Shown here in pieces: positions 33,568-41,561 of a stretch of DNA of 64,000 nucleotides. The position numbers and the translations under genes were made by a program. Numbering within the stretch: the stretch's first letter is position 1; every line of letters begins with the position of its first letter. The stretch comes from JAZDIU01 sp043804635 (GTDB lineage: Bacteria; Chloroflexota; Dehalococcoidia; Dehalococcoidales; UBA2162): the NCBI GenBank assembly GCA_043804635.1, contig JAZDIU010000089.1:14589-78588 (forward strand), written 5' to 3'. Under the pieces are notes generated by a model. That model made no database searches. It was not told the origin of the DNA and saw nothing but the letters and a program-made list of their open reading frames with translations.

Positions 33568-33594
33568 TTTAAGGTCACAAATTGTGACCTTAAA
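33568..33594. promoter_or_regulatory. 27-bp perfect palindrome between nuoE- and nuoF-like genes
   Basis: TTTAAGGTCACAA and TTGTGACCTTAAA are separated by one A. It lies in a 126-bp gap in the operon, 75 bp upstream of the NuoF-like start. A second stem (GCGGG/CCCGC) is nearby at about 33540..33560. It could be an operator for a dimeric regulator or an RNA hairpin. Confidence 0.6.
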
Positions 33595-33619
33595 AATCAG
33601 CATTTTCTTTTTCCTTTAT

Positions 33620-34342
33620 TTACGCATAACCGGCGGTAATCTTTTTCAGCTGTTCCACTGAAGGATTACTGTAGTAATCCTTATCGATGGCGACCACCGG
33701 TCCTAAAGCACAGCAGCCTAAGCAGTTTACCGTGGCTAAACTGAACTTTTGCTCCTGGTCGGTCTCTCCAGGTTTAATCTTGAGAACCTCCATAACCTTA
33801 TCGAGGACTTTTGGGCCGCCCCGGACCTGGCAAGCAGTGCCGAGGCACACCTGAATCAAATGACGGCCCTTGGGGACAAGGCTGAATGCTTTATAGAATG
33901 TAGCGATGTGATAAATTTGAGGCCAGGGAATTCCCAATCTTTCGGCGACCCAAATAAGAGCCGGCCTAGGCAGCCAGTGATATTTGGCTTGAATATCCAG
34001 TAGTATCTGGATTAGAGCATTTCTATCATGGTGGTGCTTTTCCAGTATTTTTTCGACGTCAGTCAGTTCCTGAACTAATTGCTCGATAGCCTCTTCCTTT
34101 TTCTTGATTTGTTTTAAGGCTTCGGCGTGGTGCATCGCTTCCGTTTGCAAATTTCTAAGCTCAAGGCTTAGCGGGCGCTGGTCAAGTCCATGCTTGTAAT
34201 AATCGGTCAGTAGCTCCAGACCTCTGACCAGAAGTTCGCTTTTACTCAGGTTAGCGTCCTGGCGCAATCGGGAAAGAATGCGGTTTTGCTCTTCACTGAG
34301 TCTGACTCCGGCATACTTGGGTTTGCTCTTGGTTTTCTTCAT
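33620..34342 (-). CDS. NuoE-like [2Fe-2S] subunit with RHH-like N-terminal extension
   Basis: This 240-residue protein has, from about residue 95, a normal NuoE/HndA domain: a helical bundle ('LIQILLDIQAKYHWLPRPAL') and a thioredoxin-like [2Fe-2S] domain with cysteines in 'QVCLGTACQVRGG' and 'VNCLGCCALGPVVAID'. The first 45 residues ('VRLSEEQNRILSRLRQDA', 'SKSELLVRGLELLTDYY') resemble a ribbon-helix-helix DNA-binding domain. They are joined by a coiled coil ('QIKKKEEAIEQLVQELTDVE'). Such an extension is unusual for NuoE. It heads the three-gene operon. Confidence 0.88.
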   Translation of the reverse strand: MKKTKSKPKYAGVRLSEEQNRILSRLRQDANLSKSELLVRGLELLTDYYKHGLDQRPLSLELRNLQTEAMHHAEALKQIKKKEEAIEQLVQELTDVEKILEKHHHDRNALIQILLDIQAKYHWLPRPALIWVAERLGIPWPQIYHIATFYKAFSLVPKGRHLIQVCLGTACQVRGGPKVLDKVMEVLKIKPGETDQEQKFSLATVNCLGCCALGPVVAIDKDYYSNPSVEQLKKITAGYA

Positions 34343-34489
34343 ATGGACCCCTTTGCCTTTTTGATGTTCTACCGTTTAACAACAATTATAGATTACTCTT
34401 TGAACGTAATTATTGTCAATTCGGCAATCTTGAGCCAATAGTAGAGAAAACCTGTTCCCTACGGACTTCGTAATTTAATCCAAAAATGC

Positions 34490-34518
34490 TTGACAAACTT
34501 TTGTTATTAATGATAGGC
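34490..34518 (+). promoter_or_regulatory. Promoter of the small zinc-ribbon gene pair
   Basis: TTGACA at 34490..34495 is followed after 16-17 bp by a weak -10 box (GATAGG, 34512..34517), 50 bp before the next start codon. Confidence 0.45.
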
Positions 34519-34568
34519 TTTACTAGCAATCAATGAGTTTGAGTGCTAATCTAATTAGGTCGAGGTCA

Positions 34569-34784
34569 ATGAAAGAGGGTTTCATCGGCAAACGCTGCCC
34601 CAAGTGTGGCGGCAACATCTATCTGGATAGAGACGAGTACGGATGGTACCAGAAGTGTCTCCAGTGTGGCTTCAATTGCGAACTGGAGAGTATCGTCGAT
34701 GCCAGAGTGAGGGTAGTAAGGAGTAAGCTGGAAAAGCTCCCGGTAGAGGAAGAAACTGAATCTCCCGGGGCTTCTCTGGATTAA
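34569..34784 (+). CDS. Small zinc-ribbon protein
   Basis: This 71-residue protein starts 'MKEGFIGKRCPKCGGNIYLD' and continues 'GWYQKCLQCGFNCELE', a two-knuckle (CPKC and CLQC) zinc ribbon like those of transcription-factor or topoisomerase tails. The acidic C-terminus 'LEKLPVEEETESPG' has no known role. The start is placed at 34569 because a GAGGTCA ribosome site lies there; an ATG 12 codons upstream has none. It is followed at once by another zinc-ribbon gene. Confidence 0.75.
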   Translation: MKEGFIGKRCPKCGGNIYLDRDEYGWYQKCLQCGFNCELESIVDARVRVVRSKLEKLPVEEETESPGASLD

Positions 34785-34790
34785 TAACTT

Positions 34791-34955
34791 ATGAAAACAC
34801 TAGTGAAGAAAGTCTATTGCCCCTTTTGTCAAAAGCTGGTTGCCGGACGTGAGGAAAAAGCGAACGGCAACAGCCGTGTCCTGTGTTCCCGGTGCGGGAA
34901 GCCGGTATGGGTGCATGAGGGCATTAGCTGGCGGTATGTAGGGCGTGCTCCGTAA
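34791..34955 (+). CDS. Very small zinc-ribbon protein (54 residues)
   Basis: The reading frame encodes 54 residues beginning 'MKTLVKKVYCPFCQKLVAGR' with a second knuckle 'LCSRCGKPVWVHEG'. Two CxxC pairs 25 residues apart fit a zinc ribbon. The stop of the previous gene lies 6 bp upstream, so the pair is likely cotranscribed. It is too short for strong statistics, but codon pattern, knuckle spacing and position all support it. Confidence 0.65.
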   Translation: MKTLVKKVYCPFCQKLVAGREEKANGNSRVLCSRCGKPVWVHEGISWRYVGRAP

Positions 34956-35222
34956 CTTTTACTTGTCCGATATCGACTAAGTATTTCACTGGTTTGCCAA
35001 ATCACTTGATAGCTAAATAGAATGAGGGACTTACTGACATTGTGTCAGTGGAGGTAATTGTTGTCTTTGTCACGTCTGGACTTTGACACAATTGGGGAAG
35101 AATAGGTAAAATATAAGTAGAGAATTTAATCCTCGCTTCAAGCATTTCGGATTTTACAGAAAATATGCCAAACGCAGCCACAGGTTTGTTTTCCATTCCA
35201 TAGGTTAGGAGGTCTTTAACTA

Positions 35223-35498
35223 ATGCCCGTTTATGAATACGAGTGTGAAAGTTGTTCCTGTCAATTCGAACTAAAGCAAAGCTTCACCGATGAATCGGTA
35301 GCTATATGCCCAAAGTGTAAGAAGCGTGCCCGCCGTATATTTGTACCCGTGCCGGTTATTTTTAAAGGTACTGGTTTTTATGTAACGGACAATAAGAGTG
35401 AAAATAGCACGCTCGGCAAAAAACTGAACAGTGAGAAACCCGCCCCCACAGCAAGTAAGGAAACGACGCCGAAGAAAGATTCTAAAAAGGCTGAGTAG
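35223..35498 (+). CDS. FmdB-family zinc-ribbon protein
   Basis: This 91-residue protein starts 'MPVYEYECESCSCQFELKQS' and has 'AICPKCKKRARRIFVPVPVI', the FmdB (CxxC...CxxC) regulatory zinc ribbon. It is followed by the typical 'FKGTGFYVTDNK' segment and a Lys/Ser-rich tail. FmdB-like proteins are widespread small proteins of uncertain function. The ribosome site AGGAGG lies 10 bases upstream. The following gene starts 2 bases after its stop, so it is probably the first gene of a three-gene unit with the two unknowns downstream. Confidence 0.9.
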   Translation: MPVYEYECESCSCQFELKQSFTDESVAICPKCKKRARRIFVPVPVIFKGTGFYVTDNKSENSTLGKKLNSEKPAPTASKETTPKKDSKKAE

Positions 35499-35500
35499 AT

Positions 35501-36148
35501 ATGCCTGAAGAGCTGGGAAAAATCGAAAGGCTTCCGGTCGATACGTTTAAAAAGGGAAGAAGATTGTACTTCGTTCCCCTGATTTACAGCAGTCCACGCG
35601 CCTCGTCTGAGTTCATCGTAATATATAGCCGGTACTGGAACCAGGTTGAAAGCCAGGTTAGCGAGCTGGAACTAAAGCTTGGGAAAGTTAGCCGGGTGTA
35701 CCACGAGTTGATCCCATTTGGCGGTGAGGATGGGGCTAAAGCGATAGAGGAGCTTAGCGAAAGAAGCTATAAGATTATCAAGGACAGGATAGCGAAAGGC
35801 GCCAGTCTTGAAGCAACCGAAGAGGCTGAAATATTATCGGAATTTATGGACTGGAGTAAATGCTTAATGGTAGGTTTGCAAAACCAGAAGGTGTTTACCA
35901 AACTTTACGAATTCTATACTGTCGCCAGTAATAAGAGAAACGAATATATCGCTAAACACCTGGCAGATAGTCTTGGAGCCGAAGAAATTGGGCTTCTATT
36001 TATGAGGGAAGGACATCAAATTCAATTTCCTGCTGACATAGAGATTTTTTACGTTGCTCCGCCGGCTTTGGATGAGATTAAGCGCTGGCTGAGAGACCAG
36101 GAATCTAAAGCGCCGACAGAGGGTTCGAAAGCCGAGGAGGGCAGATGA
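35501..36148 (+). CDS. Conserved-looking protein of unknown function
   Basis: This 215-residue soluble protein has no family that I recognise. It has an N-terminal beta-rich part ('GRRLYFVPLIYSSPRASSEF'), a central helical stretch ('ASLEATEEAEILSEFMDWSK') and an alpha/beta end ('EIGLLFMREGHQIQFPADIE', then 'IFYVAPPALDEIKRWLRDQ'). No metal-binding cluster or signal is visible. It sits between fmdB and a second unknown, overlapping the latter by 4 bases (ATGA), so the two products probably act together. Confidence 0.7.
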   Translation: MPEELGKIERLPVDTFKKGRRLYFVPLIYSSPRASSEFIVIYSRYWNQVESQVSELELKLGKVSRVYHELIPFGGEDGAKAIEELSERSYKIIKDRIAKGASLEATEEAEILSEFMDWSKCLMVGLQNQKVFTKLYEFYTVASNKRNEYIAKHLADSLGAEEIGLLFMREGHQIQFPADIEIFYVAPPALDEIKRWLRDQESKAPTEGSKAEEGR

Positions 36149-36906
36149 GCCGATTTATAGATAAGCTAAACCGGATGGCAAAAGGAATACCTCAGACGCT
36201 TGGCTTCAAAAGAGCGGCTGCGGACTCAACCAAGCCTAAAGTTCAGATCATCGTAGTTCCCTCAAAAGATGCTACCAACTTGGTCGTCGATGGTGCTGAT
36301 GCCTTACTGCTGCGTATCTCGAGCTCTAGTTCAATCAAGAAATTGCTGGATAAGGTATCTGGAGAGAATGTTATATGGGGCGGCTGGCTGGAGGGTGGTA
36401 CTCAGATAAACACCGAAGAGCTGGTAAAGGCGGGATGCGATTTTCTGGTATTTTCTGCCGATACTCCGGTGACGGCAATCCAAAACGAAGAAATCGGTAA
36501 GATATTAGAAGTGGAAGCCTCGCTGAGCGAGGGGATGCTGAGGGCAGTCAGTGGGTTACCGGTCGATGCCGTTCTTATCGACACGGAAGCTAAGGAAGGG
36601 CATCCGTTTACCTGGCAGAATCTTATAACTCTACAGCGACATTCGGATTTCGTAGGCAAGCCTCTATTGACGCCGGTAGCTCAAGATGTGACCGGCGATG
36701 AACTTAAAGCTTTATGGAAAGCCGGCATCGATGGTATTATTGTGGAAACAGACCGCGAATCCGGCAGAATCAAAGAACTACGTCAGTTAATCGACAGTCT
36801 TGACTTTCCCTGGCCGCGCCGCCGGCAAAAGACAGAAGCAATATTACCACGGACTGCCGGACTGACAGCCCCACCGGCTCACGATGAAGAAGAGGAAGAA
36901 GAGTAA
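36145..36906 (+). CDS. TIM-barrel-like protein of unknown function
   Basis: This 253-residue protein alternates strands and helices in a way that suggests a TIM barrel: 'DGADALLLRISSSSSIKKLL', 'VIWGGWLEGGTQINTEELVK', 'GCDFLVFSADTPVTAI' and 'AGIDGIIVETDRESGRIKEL'. No catalytic motif is recognised. The N-terminus is basic and amphipathic ('IDKLNRMAKGIPQTLGFKR') and could touch the membrane, and the C-terminus ends in a run of glutamates. It overlaps the upstream unknown by 4 bases and is convergent with guaB3. Confidence 0.68.
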   Translation: MSRFIDKLNRMAKGIPQTLGFKRAAADSTKPKVQIIVVPSKDATNLVVDGADALLLRISSSSSIKKLLDKVSGENVIWGGWLEGGTQINTEELVKAGCDFLVFSADTPVTAIQNEEIGKILEVEASLSEGMLRAVSGLPVDAVLIDTEAKEGHPFTWQNLITLQRHSDFVGKPLLTPVAQDVTGDELKALWKAGIDGIIVETDRESGRIKELRQLIDSLDFPWPRRRQKTEAILPRTAGLTAPPAHDEEEEEE

Positions 36907-36913
36907 CCTTCTT

Positions 36914-38065
36914 TTATTGCTGTGCCATCTGCCAGGATTTGCCTTCGGTCGTTATTGCCGGAGCAATCACCATCTCAACCTGATGCATATCTCTGATGGT
37001 GGCTGCACCGCAAAAACCCATCGCCGTCCGCAAAGCCCCGACTAGGTTCTGACTGCCATCGGTAACCGAGCTGGGACCAAATAGAATTTGCTTGAGTGAA
37101 GCGGTAGTGCCGACTTTTATCCGCGTCCCCCGAGGGAGTGCCGGGTTTGGCTGGGACATGCCCCAATGATAGCCGAGTCCGGGGGCTTCTTTAGTCTGAG
37201 CCATAATAGAGCCGAGCATCACGGCGTCAGCACCGGCAACAATTGCTTTACATATATCGCCGCTCTTACGAAAGCCGCCATCGGTAATTATAGGAACGTA
37301 GCGCCCAGACTCTCTTAAATAGGCCTCTCTGGCTGCAGCACAGTCTATAGTAGCGGTTATCTGGGGAACACCGACTCCAAGGACCTCCCGGCTGGTACAA
37401 GCCGCGCCGGGTCCGACACCCACCAAGACCCCAGAGATCCCCGTCCTCATTAAATCCAGACACGCGCTATAGCTCACGCAGTTACCAACGACGATTGGTT
37501 TTGGAATGGATTTACTGAGTTCGGAGAAGTCCAGTCCTCGATAGCTCTTGGATACGTGACGGGTAGTGGTTACCGTAGCCTGGATGACGATAATATCGGC
37601 TCCAGCTTCGGCAGCCAGCGGAGCCAGCCGTTTGGCATTAGCCGGTGAAACCGAGACGGCACAAATTGCCCTCTTATTCTTAATAGCTTTGACCCGTTCG
37701 CCGACGAGATTATCTTTAATCGGCTCGGTGTAAACTTTCTGCAATAGAGTTGTTATTTCAGTCTTTGATGCCTGGGTAATTTTGGATAATAGCTCACCAG
37801 GTTTTTCATAGCGGGTTTGCACGCCGTCCAGATTGAGAACGGCAAGTCCGCCCAGTGTGTTCATAATGACGGCGAATTTAACATCGGTCACAGCATCCAT
37901 TGCTGCCGCCAGGATTGGGATAGCGAAGGTATTATCTTCTATCTTAAACTCAATGTTGGTCTGGTCGGGATTGATGGTAACGTCTCCCGGAACGATAGCA
38001 ACTTCATCGAAGCCATAAGAGCGCCTGAGCTGTTTGAATTCTGGGGTTGATTTTTTGTTTGCCAT
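36914..38065 (-). CDS. GuaB3-type IMP dehydrogenase family protein
   Basis: This 383-residue protein has the IMPDH TIM barrel without CBS domains. It contains 'GFDEVAIVPGDVTINPDQTN' at the start, 'PILAAAMDAVTDVKFAVIMN', the active-site cysteine loop 'GVGPGAACTSREVLGVGVPQ', and 'PIITDGGFRKSGDICKAIVA'. The GuaB3 subgroup is common in Actinobacteria, Cyanobacteria and Chloroflexota, next to ordinary GuaB. It may oxidise IMP to XMP. It stands alone on this strand, convergent with the preceding unknown. Confidence 0.9.
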   Translation of the reverse strand: MANKKSTPEFKQLRRSYGFDEVAIVPGDVTINPDQTNIEFKIEDNTFAIPILAAAMDAVTDVKFAVIMNTLGGLAVLNLDGVQTRYEKPGELLSKITQASKTEITTLLQKVYTEPIKDNLVGERVKAIKNKRAICAVSVSPANAKRLAPLAAEAGADIIVIQATVTTTRHVSKSYRGLDFSELSKSIPKPIVVGNCVSYSACLDLMRTGISGVLVGVGPGAACTSREVLGVGVPQITATIDCAAAREAYLRESGRYVPIITDGGFRKSGDICKAIVAGADAVMLGSIMAQTKEAPGLGYHWGMSQPNPALPRGTRIKVGTTASLKQILFGPSSVTDGSQNLVGALRTAMGFCGAATIRDMHQVEMVIAPAITTEGKSWQMAQQ

Positions 38066-38139
38066 AGTAAACTAGCACTATAACAAAAGTGGGAACTTAA
38101 AGTCAAGAAAAATATTGGGCTCCAAAAAGCGGGTCAGCT

Positions 38140-39468
38140 TTAGCCCATCATCTTGCTTGGCAGCCAGGTAACTATGATGGGAAATTGAACCATCAACACC
38201 ATTAGGATAGCCGTCGCCACGTAGAAGGGGAGAGCACCTTTGATAACTTCGATAGTGGGACAGCCGTCAAGCATCTGGGTGATATAAAGAATAGGTGCGA
38301 ATGGTGGTGTTAATACTGCTAATTGAAATAGCACCACACTTAGTGTTCCAAACCAGACACCGACCATTGGCGGCGCGCCCGCTACATGGCTCAGCACCGG
38401 GTAAAAGAGAGGGATAAATAGTATTGCCATAGCATAGGTATCCAGAACCATACCGGCAATGATAAAGATGAAGATGATAATATAGGCTAGCGGAACAAAA
38501 GTGAGACCGGCAGCCTCTACCATTTCAATTATCGCCATGTGAAGCCGGGACTGTGCTATGGTGCCGGTGAAGAGAAAGGCACCCACAAGAATGATGAGAA
38601 TCATTCCGGACGTCCTCGAGGAGCCAATTATGGCTTCTCTGAAACCATTCCAGGATAGACGGCGGTACGCCAGACAGACAATCAATACGGTGACCGCACC
38701 AATCCCGGCGGCTTCAGTGGGACTGAACCATCCCAGGTAAATACCACCAACCAGAACGAGGAAGATTATGATAATAGGGATAAGCAAAAAGGTGCTTCTA
38801 AATCTTTCTCCCCAGGTGAAATGTACATCTTGAGGCAGCATAGGCGCTATATTCGGTCTGATGCTGACCCAGACATAGATGACCGCGGAAAAGAGTATGG
38901 TCAGAATAATGCCGGGGATGATACCGGCGATAAGAATTCTGCCGACGGACTCTTCGGTCAGGATGGCGTAAACGACGGCGATCGTGCTGGGCGGGATTAA
39001 ATTAGAGAGCATTGAGCCCGAGGCTATGGAGCCTGTTCTTAAGGCGGCGCTGTAACCGTAGCGCTTCATTTCGGGTAAGCCGACACCGCCGATAGTAACA
39101 ACGGCGGCAAGTGCGGAACCGGTTACCGCGCCGAAGAAAGCGTTAGCGAATATGGAAACTATTGCCAGACTGCCTTTCATCCTGGAGAACCATCTCATAC
39201 AAGCGTCATAGGCGTCCTTTCCCAAACCGGCATGCTCAACCCAGACTCCCATCAAAATAAAGAGCGGAATCATTGACATATCGTAGTGATAGCTGCGGGA
39301 CCAAACAATGCCGCCGAGCTGAATTATGGCGCGGGTGTCTCCGTAGTAAAGTACGGAAAAAACCCAGCCCAGCGTACCGAGGACGAGAAAAATGTGCATC
39401 CCGACCATGCACAGGGAGCACAAAAGCACGATCTCGATGACGCCCCATACCCAGTTTGCCTCTATCAT
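38140..39468 (-). CDS. dctM: TRAP transporter large permease DctM (system 1)
   Basis: This 442-residue protein with about 12 hydrophobic helices belongs to the DctM subunit family, the transport channel of tripartite ATP-independent periplasmic carriers driven by an ion gradient. Family signatures include 'GMHIFLVLGTLGWVFSVLYY', 'PLFILMGVWVEHAGLGKDAY' and 'GSIASGSMLSNLIPPSTIAV'. It is the last gene of the first TRAP operon, after DctP and DctQ. It is clearly a close paralogue of the DctM at 43.5 kb, which shares many motifs, including 'SALASAATIGG'-like loops. Confidence 0.95.
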   Translation of the reverse strand: MIEANWVWGVIEIVLLCSLCMVGMHIFLVLGTLGWVFSVLYYGDTRAIIQLGGIVWSRSYHYDMSMIPLFILMGVWVEHAGLGKDAYDACMRWFSRMKGSLAIVSIFANAFFGAVTGSALAAVVTIGGVGLPEMKRYGYSAALRTGSIASGSMLSNLIPPSTIAVVYAILTEESVGRILIAGIIPGIILTILFSAVIYVWVSIRPNIAPMLPQDVHFTWGERFRSTFLLIPIIIIFLVLVGGIYLGWFSPTEAAGIGAVTVLIVCLAYRRLSWNGFREAIIGSSRTSGMILIILVGAFLFTGTIAQSRLHMAIIEMVEAAGLTFVPLAYIIIFIFIIAGMVLDTYAMAILFIPLFYPVLSHVAGAPPMVGVWFGTLSVVLFQLAVLTPPFAPILYITQMLDGCPTIEVIKGALPFYVATAILMVLMVQFPIIVTWLPSKMMG

Positions 39469-39488
39469 ACTCTAAGTTTGCCTCACTA

Positions 39489-40049
39489 CTATTGTTTCTG
39501 AAGATAGGACTCACGGGCAAACTTCTTGCCCATGGCTTTACTGACCAGCCCGATAACAGACCTCAGAAAGACAAGACAAGCGTGAGCCGCCACCACATAA
39601 AGAACGACCATAAAAGGATATAGCTTTATATGATTAAGCGGCGTTTCTGCCCCTATAACGTTATGCAAACGTGCCTGGATAAATACCCCCCAAACAATAA
39701 GAGCGAAATAAACGGCAGCTAACAATGCCCAGAGCGCATCCAAAGCTGCTCTGGGTCTCTCCTTCATTATGTCTCTGACTATGCCCACACGTACATGCCC
39801 AGCAGTATACCAAACGTAGCTAACAGTGCAGATAGTCAGAACAACCATTGCCAGTTGGGTGATTTCATAGCCGCCGGCAAATCCAGCCCCCATCTTCAAT
39901 CCCAAAGCCACGAGCAGCTTACGGAAAGTCACCACAGTAAAATTGACCACCATCATAACAAGTAAGGCAATTCCGCCGACTATTAATAGCCATCGCGAAG
40001 CCTTATAGAGGAATATCTCGGAATACCATTTGCCTAGCTTGCTTAGCAT
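39489..40049 (-). CDS. dctQ: TRAP transporter small permease DctQ (system 1)
   Basis: DctQ is the four-helix membrane subunit that partners DctM. This 186-residue protein has four hydrophobic helices ('LLIVGGIALLVMMVVNF', 'ITQLAMVVLTICTVSYVWY', 'ALWALLAAVYFALIVWGVF', 'YPFMVVLYVVAAHACLVFL'). The N-terminus 'MLSKLGKWYSEIFLYKASRW' matches its paralogue at 44.9 kb, which helps to fix that paralogue's start. It lies 20 bp upstream of dctM and 107 bp downstream of dctP, with a strong hairpin in that gap. Confidence 0.92.
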   Translation of the reverse strand: MLSKLGKWYSEIFLYKASRWLLIVGGIALLVMMVVNFTVVTFRKLLVALGLKMGAGFAGGYEITQLAMVVLTICTVSYVWYTAGHVRVGIVRDIMKERPRAALDALWALLAAVYFALIVWGVFIQARLHNVIGAETPLNHIKLYPFMVVLYVVAAHACLVFLRSVIGLVSKAMGKKFARESYLQKQ

Positions 40050-40117
40050 TTATGCTCCAATATAATTTGCAGGCATCGTTTCAAGGTCATTAACCTTTGG
40101 CATTCAATGGGTAGTAT

Positions 40118-40154
40118 AAAAGGCGGAGGTTGAGAAGTTCAACCTCCGCCTTTT
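40118..40154 (-). terminator. Strong hairpin between dctP1 and dctQ1
   Basis: A 16-bp perfect stem (AAAAGGCGGAGGTTGA/TCAACCTCCGCCTTTT) has a 5-base loop, just after the dctP stop. On the reverse strand it ends in U residues. In TRAP and ABC operons such hairpins commonly raise the amount of binding protein relative to permease by partial termination or mRNA stabilisation. Confidence 0.85.
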
Positions 40155-40156
40155 GA

Positions 40157-41491
40157 TTATTTAGACCAGGCCTGGAATTTATCACCCTCGAGCTTGTGTC
40201 CCCCGATGGGTCCCACCTGGTTCGGATAAGTTTTGTATCCTTTACCCCAGTTGCTGTCCGGCTGACCCCAGGACTTTTGCCATTTCGCCACATCCTTGCC
40301 GCTGAAAGGATGTTCCGCCTCTAACTGAGCCGGCTCCTCATATATAGCAAGAGCATTTTTAAAGACCTTAATCAGCTCCGCCGCTTCGGCACCCCGCTTA
40401 TACTTGGACTCCATTTCTGCTACCCAGGTATCAGCCATCTTGTTCTTTATTTGTTGGAACTTGGCTTTCTCTTCGGCGGACCAGACAATACTGTAATCTA
40501 CTCCTCGGGCTTGACCTATCGCCTTATAAACTGGGTCCTGAAGTTGATCCTGTGTGGTGTTATATAGAGAACCCCAGTAAAACAGGGCTTCCTCCATTGG
40601 GCCCAGGATGTCTTTAGGAATGCTGTTATACTTGGCGCGGTTCATCAGGAAGTTCATCGAGTTGCTGGCTGCCATCATAGTGCCGCCGGAATCGATAAAA
40701 TAGCCCGGTTTGAAGGCGTCCTGGTAGCCAAAAAGCCAGGGACCTACTTTGGTCCACGACCAGCCGTCAGCTACCCCCTTTGCCAGGGCATCATAACCCT
40801 GAACAAGAGAGATGGGGACCACTATCCCGCCCAACTCTGTAATCAGCCTGGTTTCCCACACCTTGGTGGACATAAAGGTCTCTCCTTTTATGTCAGCAAG
40901 GCTTCGAAGAGGCTTCCTGGCGGTAGCGAAATCGTAGAGTTCAAGAGCGAGAGGAGCCAGGTCGATGAGGCCCATTGCCTCCATATCTTTATCGAAGGGT
41001 TTCCACAAATAGAACCAGTGAATCATAAGTTGTTCTTGGCCGCTCAAAGGACTCTTGAATTCCCCCAGGGAGGGTAAACTTCCCCCGTCCATCAACGGAA
41101 AAATTCCGGGGGTAATCCGGGATGAGTAACCCGCGTCAGCCAGACCCTGGCTAATAGAGACTTCAGCCACGGATAGCGGGAACAATGATTCAGAGGGATA
41201 GGTCTCAAACTTAATTCGGCCGTTCGTTACTGCCTCAACAGCCTTTATCCATCTTATGTACAGGCATAACTCTTTATCCGTATCATAGTAGTTACCGGTG
41301 CGGTGGGCACGCTGGTCGGCATACTTAATTACAATTGGTTTGAATGCCGTCGTTGGTGTAGTTGGAGTAGTGGGAGTGGTAGGTGTTGTGGGTGTAGTTG
41401 GTGTAGTTGGTGTGGATGGCGTGCATCCGATTATACCGGGGAGGAAGGAAACTAGAACGAGCAATGCCACGATTATACTGAGTTTCTTCAT
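40157..41491 (-). CDS. dctP: TRAP transporter substrate-binding lipoprotein DctP (system 1)
   Basis: This 444-residue protein has a lipoprotein signal peptide ('VSFLPGIIGCTPS'). A Thr-Pro-Thr linker ('TPTTPTTPTTPTTPTT', encoded by 9-bp tandem repeats) joins the anchor to the binding domain. That domain shows DctP features: 'LCLYIRWIKAVEAVTNGRIK', 'SISQGLADAGYSSRITPGIF', 'IKGETFMSTKVWETRLITEL' and 'VADGWSWTKVGPWLFGYQ'. It captures the substrate for DctQM; the substrate is probably an organic acid but is not identifiable. A GAGGAGGTG ribosome site precedes the start. Confidence 0.93.
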   Translation of the reverse strand: MKKLSIIVALLVLVSFLPGIIGCTPSTPTTPTTPTTPTTPTTPTTPTTAFKPIVIKYADQRAHRTGNYYDTDKELCLYIRWIKAVEAVTNGRIKFETYPSESLFPLSVAEVSISQGLADAGYSSRITPGIFPLMDGGSLPSLGEFKSPLSGQEQLMIHWFYLWKPFDKDMEAMGLIDLAPLALELYDFATARKPLRSLADIKGETFMSTKVWETRLITELGGIVVPISLVQGYDALAKGVADGWSWTKVGPWLFGYQDAFKPGYFIDSGGTMMAASNSMNFLMNRAKYNSIPKDILGPMEEALFYWGSLYNTTQDQLQDPVYKAIGQARGVDYSIVWSAEEKAKFQQIKNKMADTWVAEMESKYKRGAEAAELIKVFKNALAIYEEPAQLEAEHPFSGKDVAKWQKSWGQPDSNWGKGYKTYPNQVGPIGGHKLEGDKFQAWSK

Positions 41492-41561
41492 TCAAACACC
41501 TCCTCAAGCGCTAATCAGGTAAAAGTATTATATCACCATTGTCAAGCCTGAAATAGGGGGT

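Noticed and set aside
35002..35196. Possible 64-residue gene on the reverse strand before fmdB
   Set aside because: No ribosome site precedes the ATG, there is no motif, and the codon pattern is ordinary intergenic. I see nothing else in 34956..35222 except the fmdB ribosome site.
41340..41420. Tandem 9-bp repeats that might suggest a repeat locus or CRISPR
   Set aside because: They are in frame within dctP1 and encode the Thr-Pro-Thr linker of a lipoprotein. There are no spacers. The same is true of dctP2 at about 46.71-46.78 kb.
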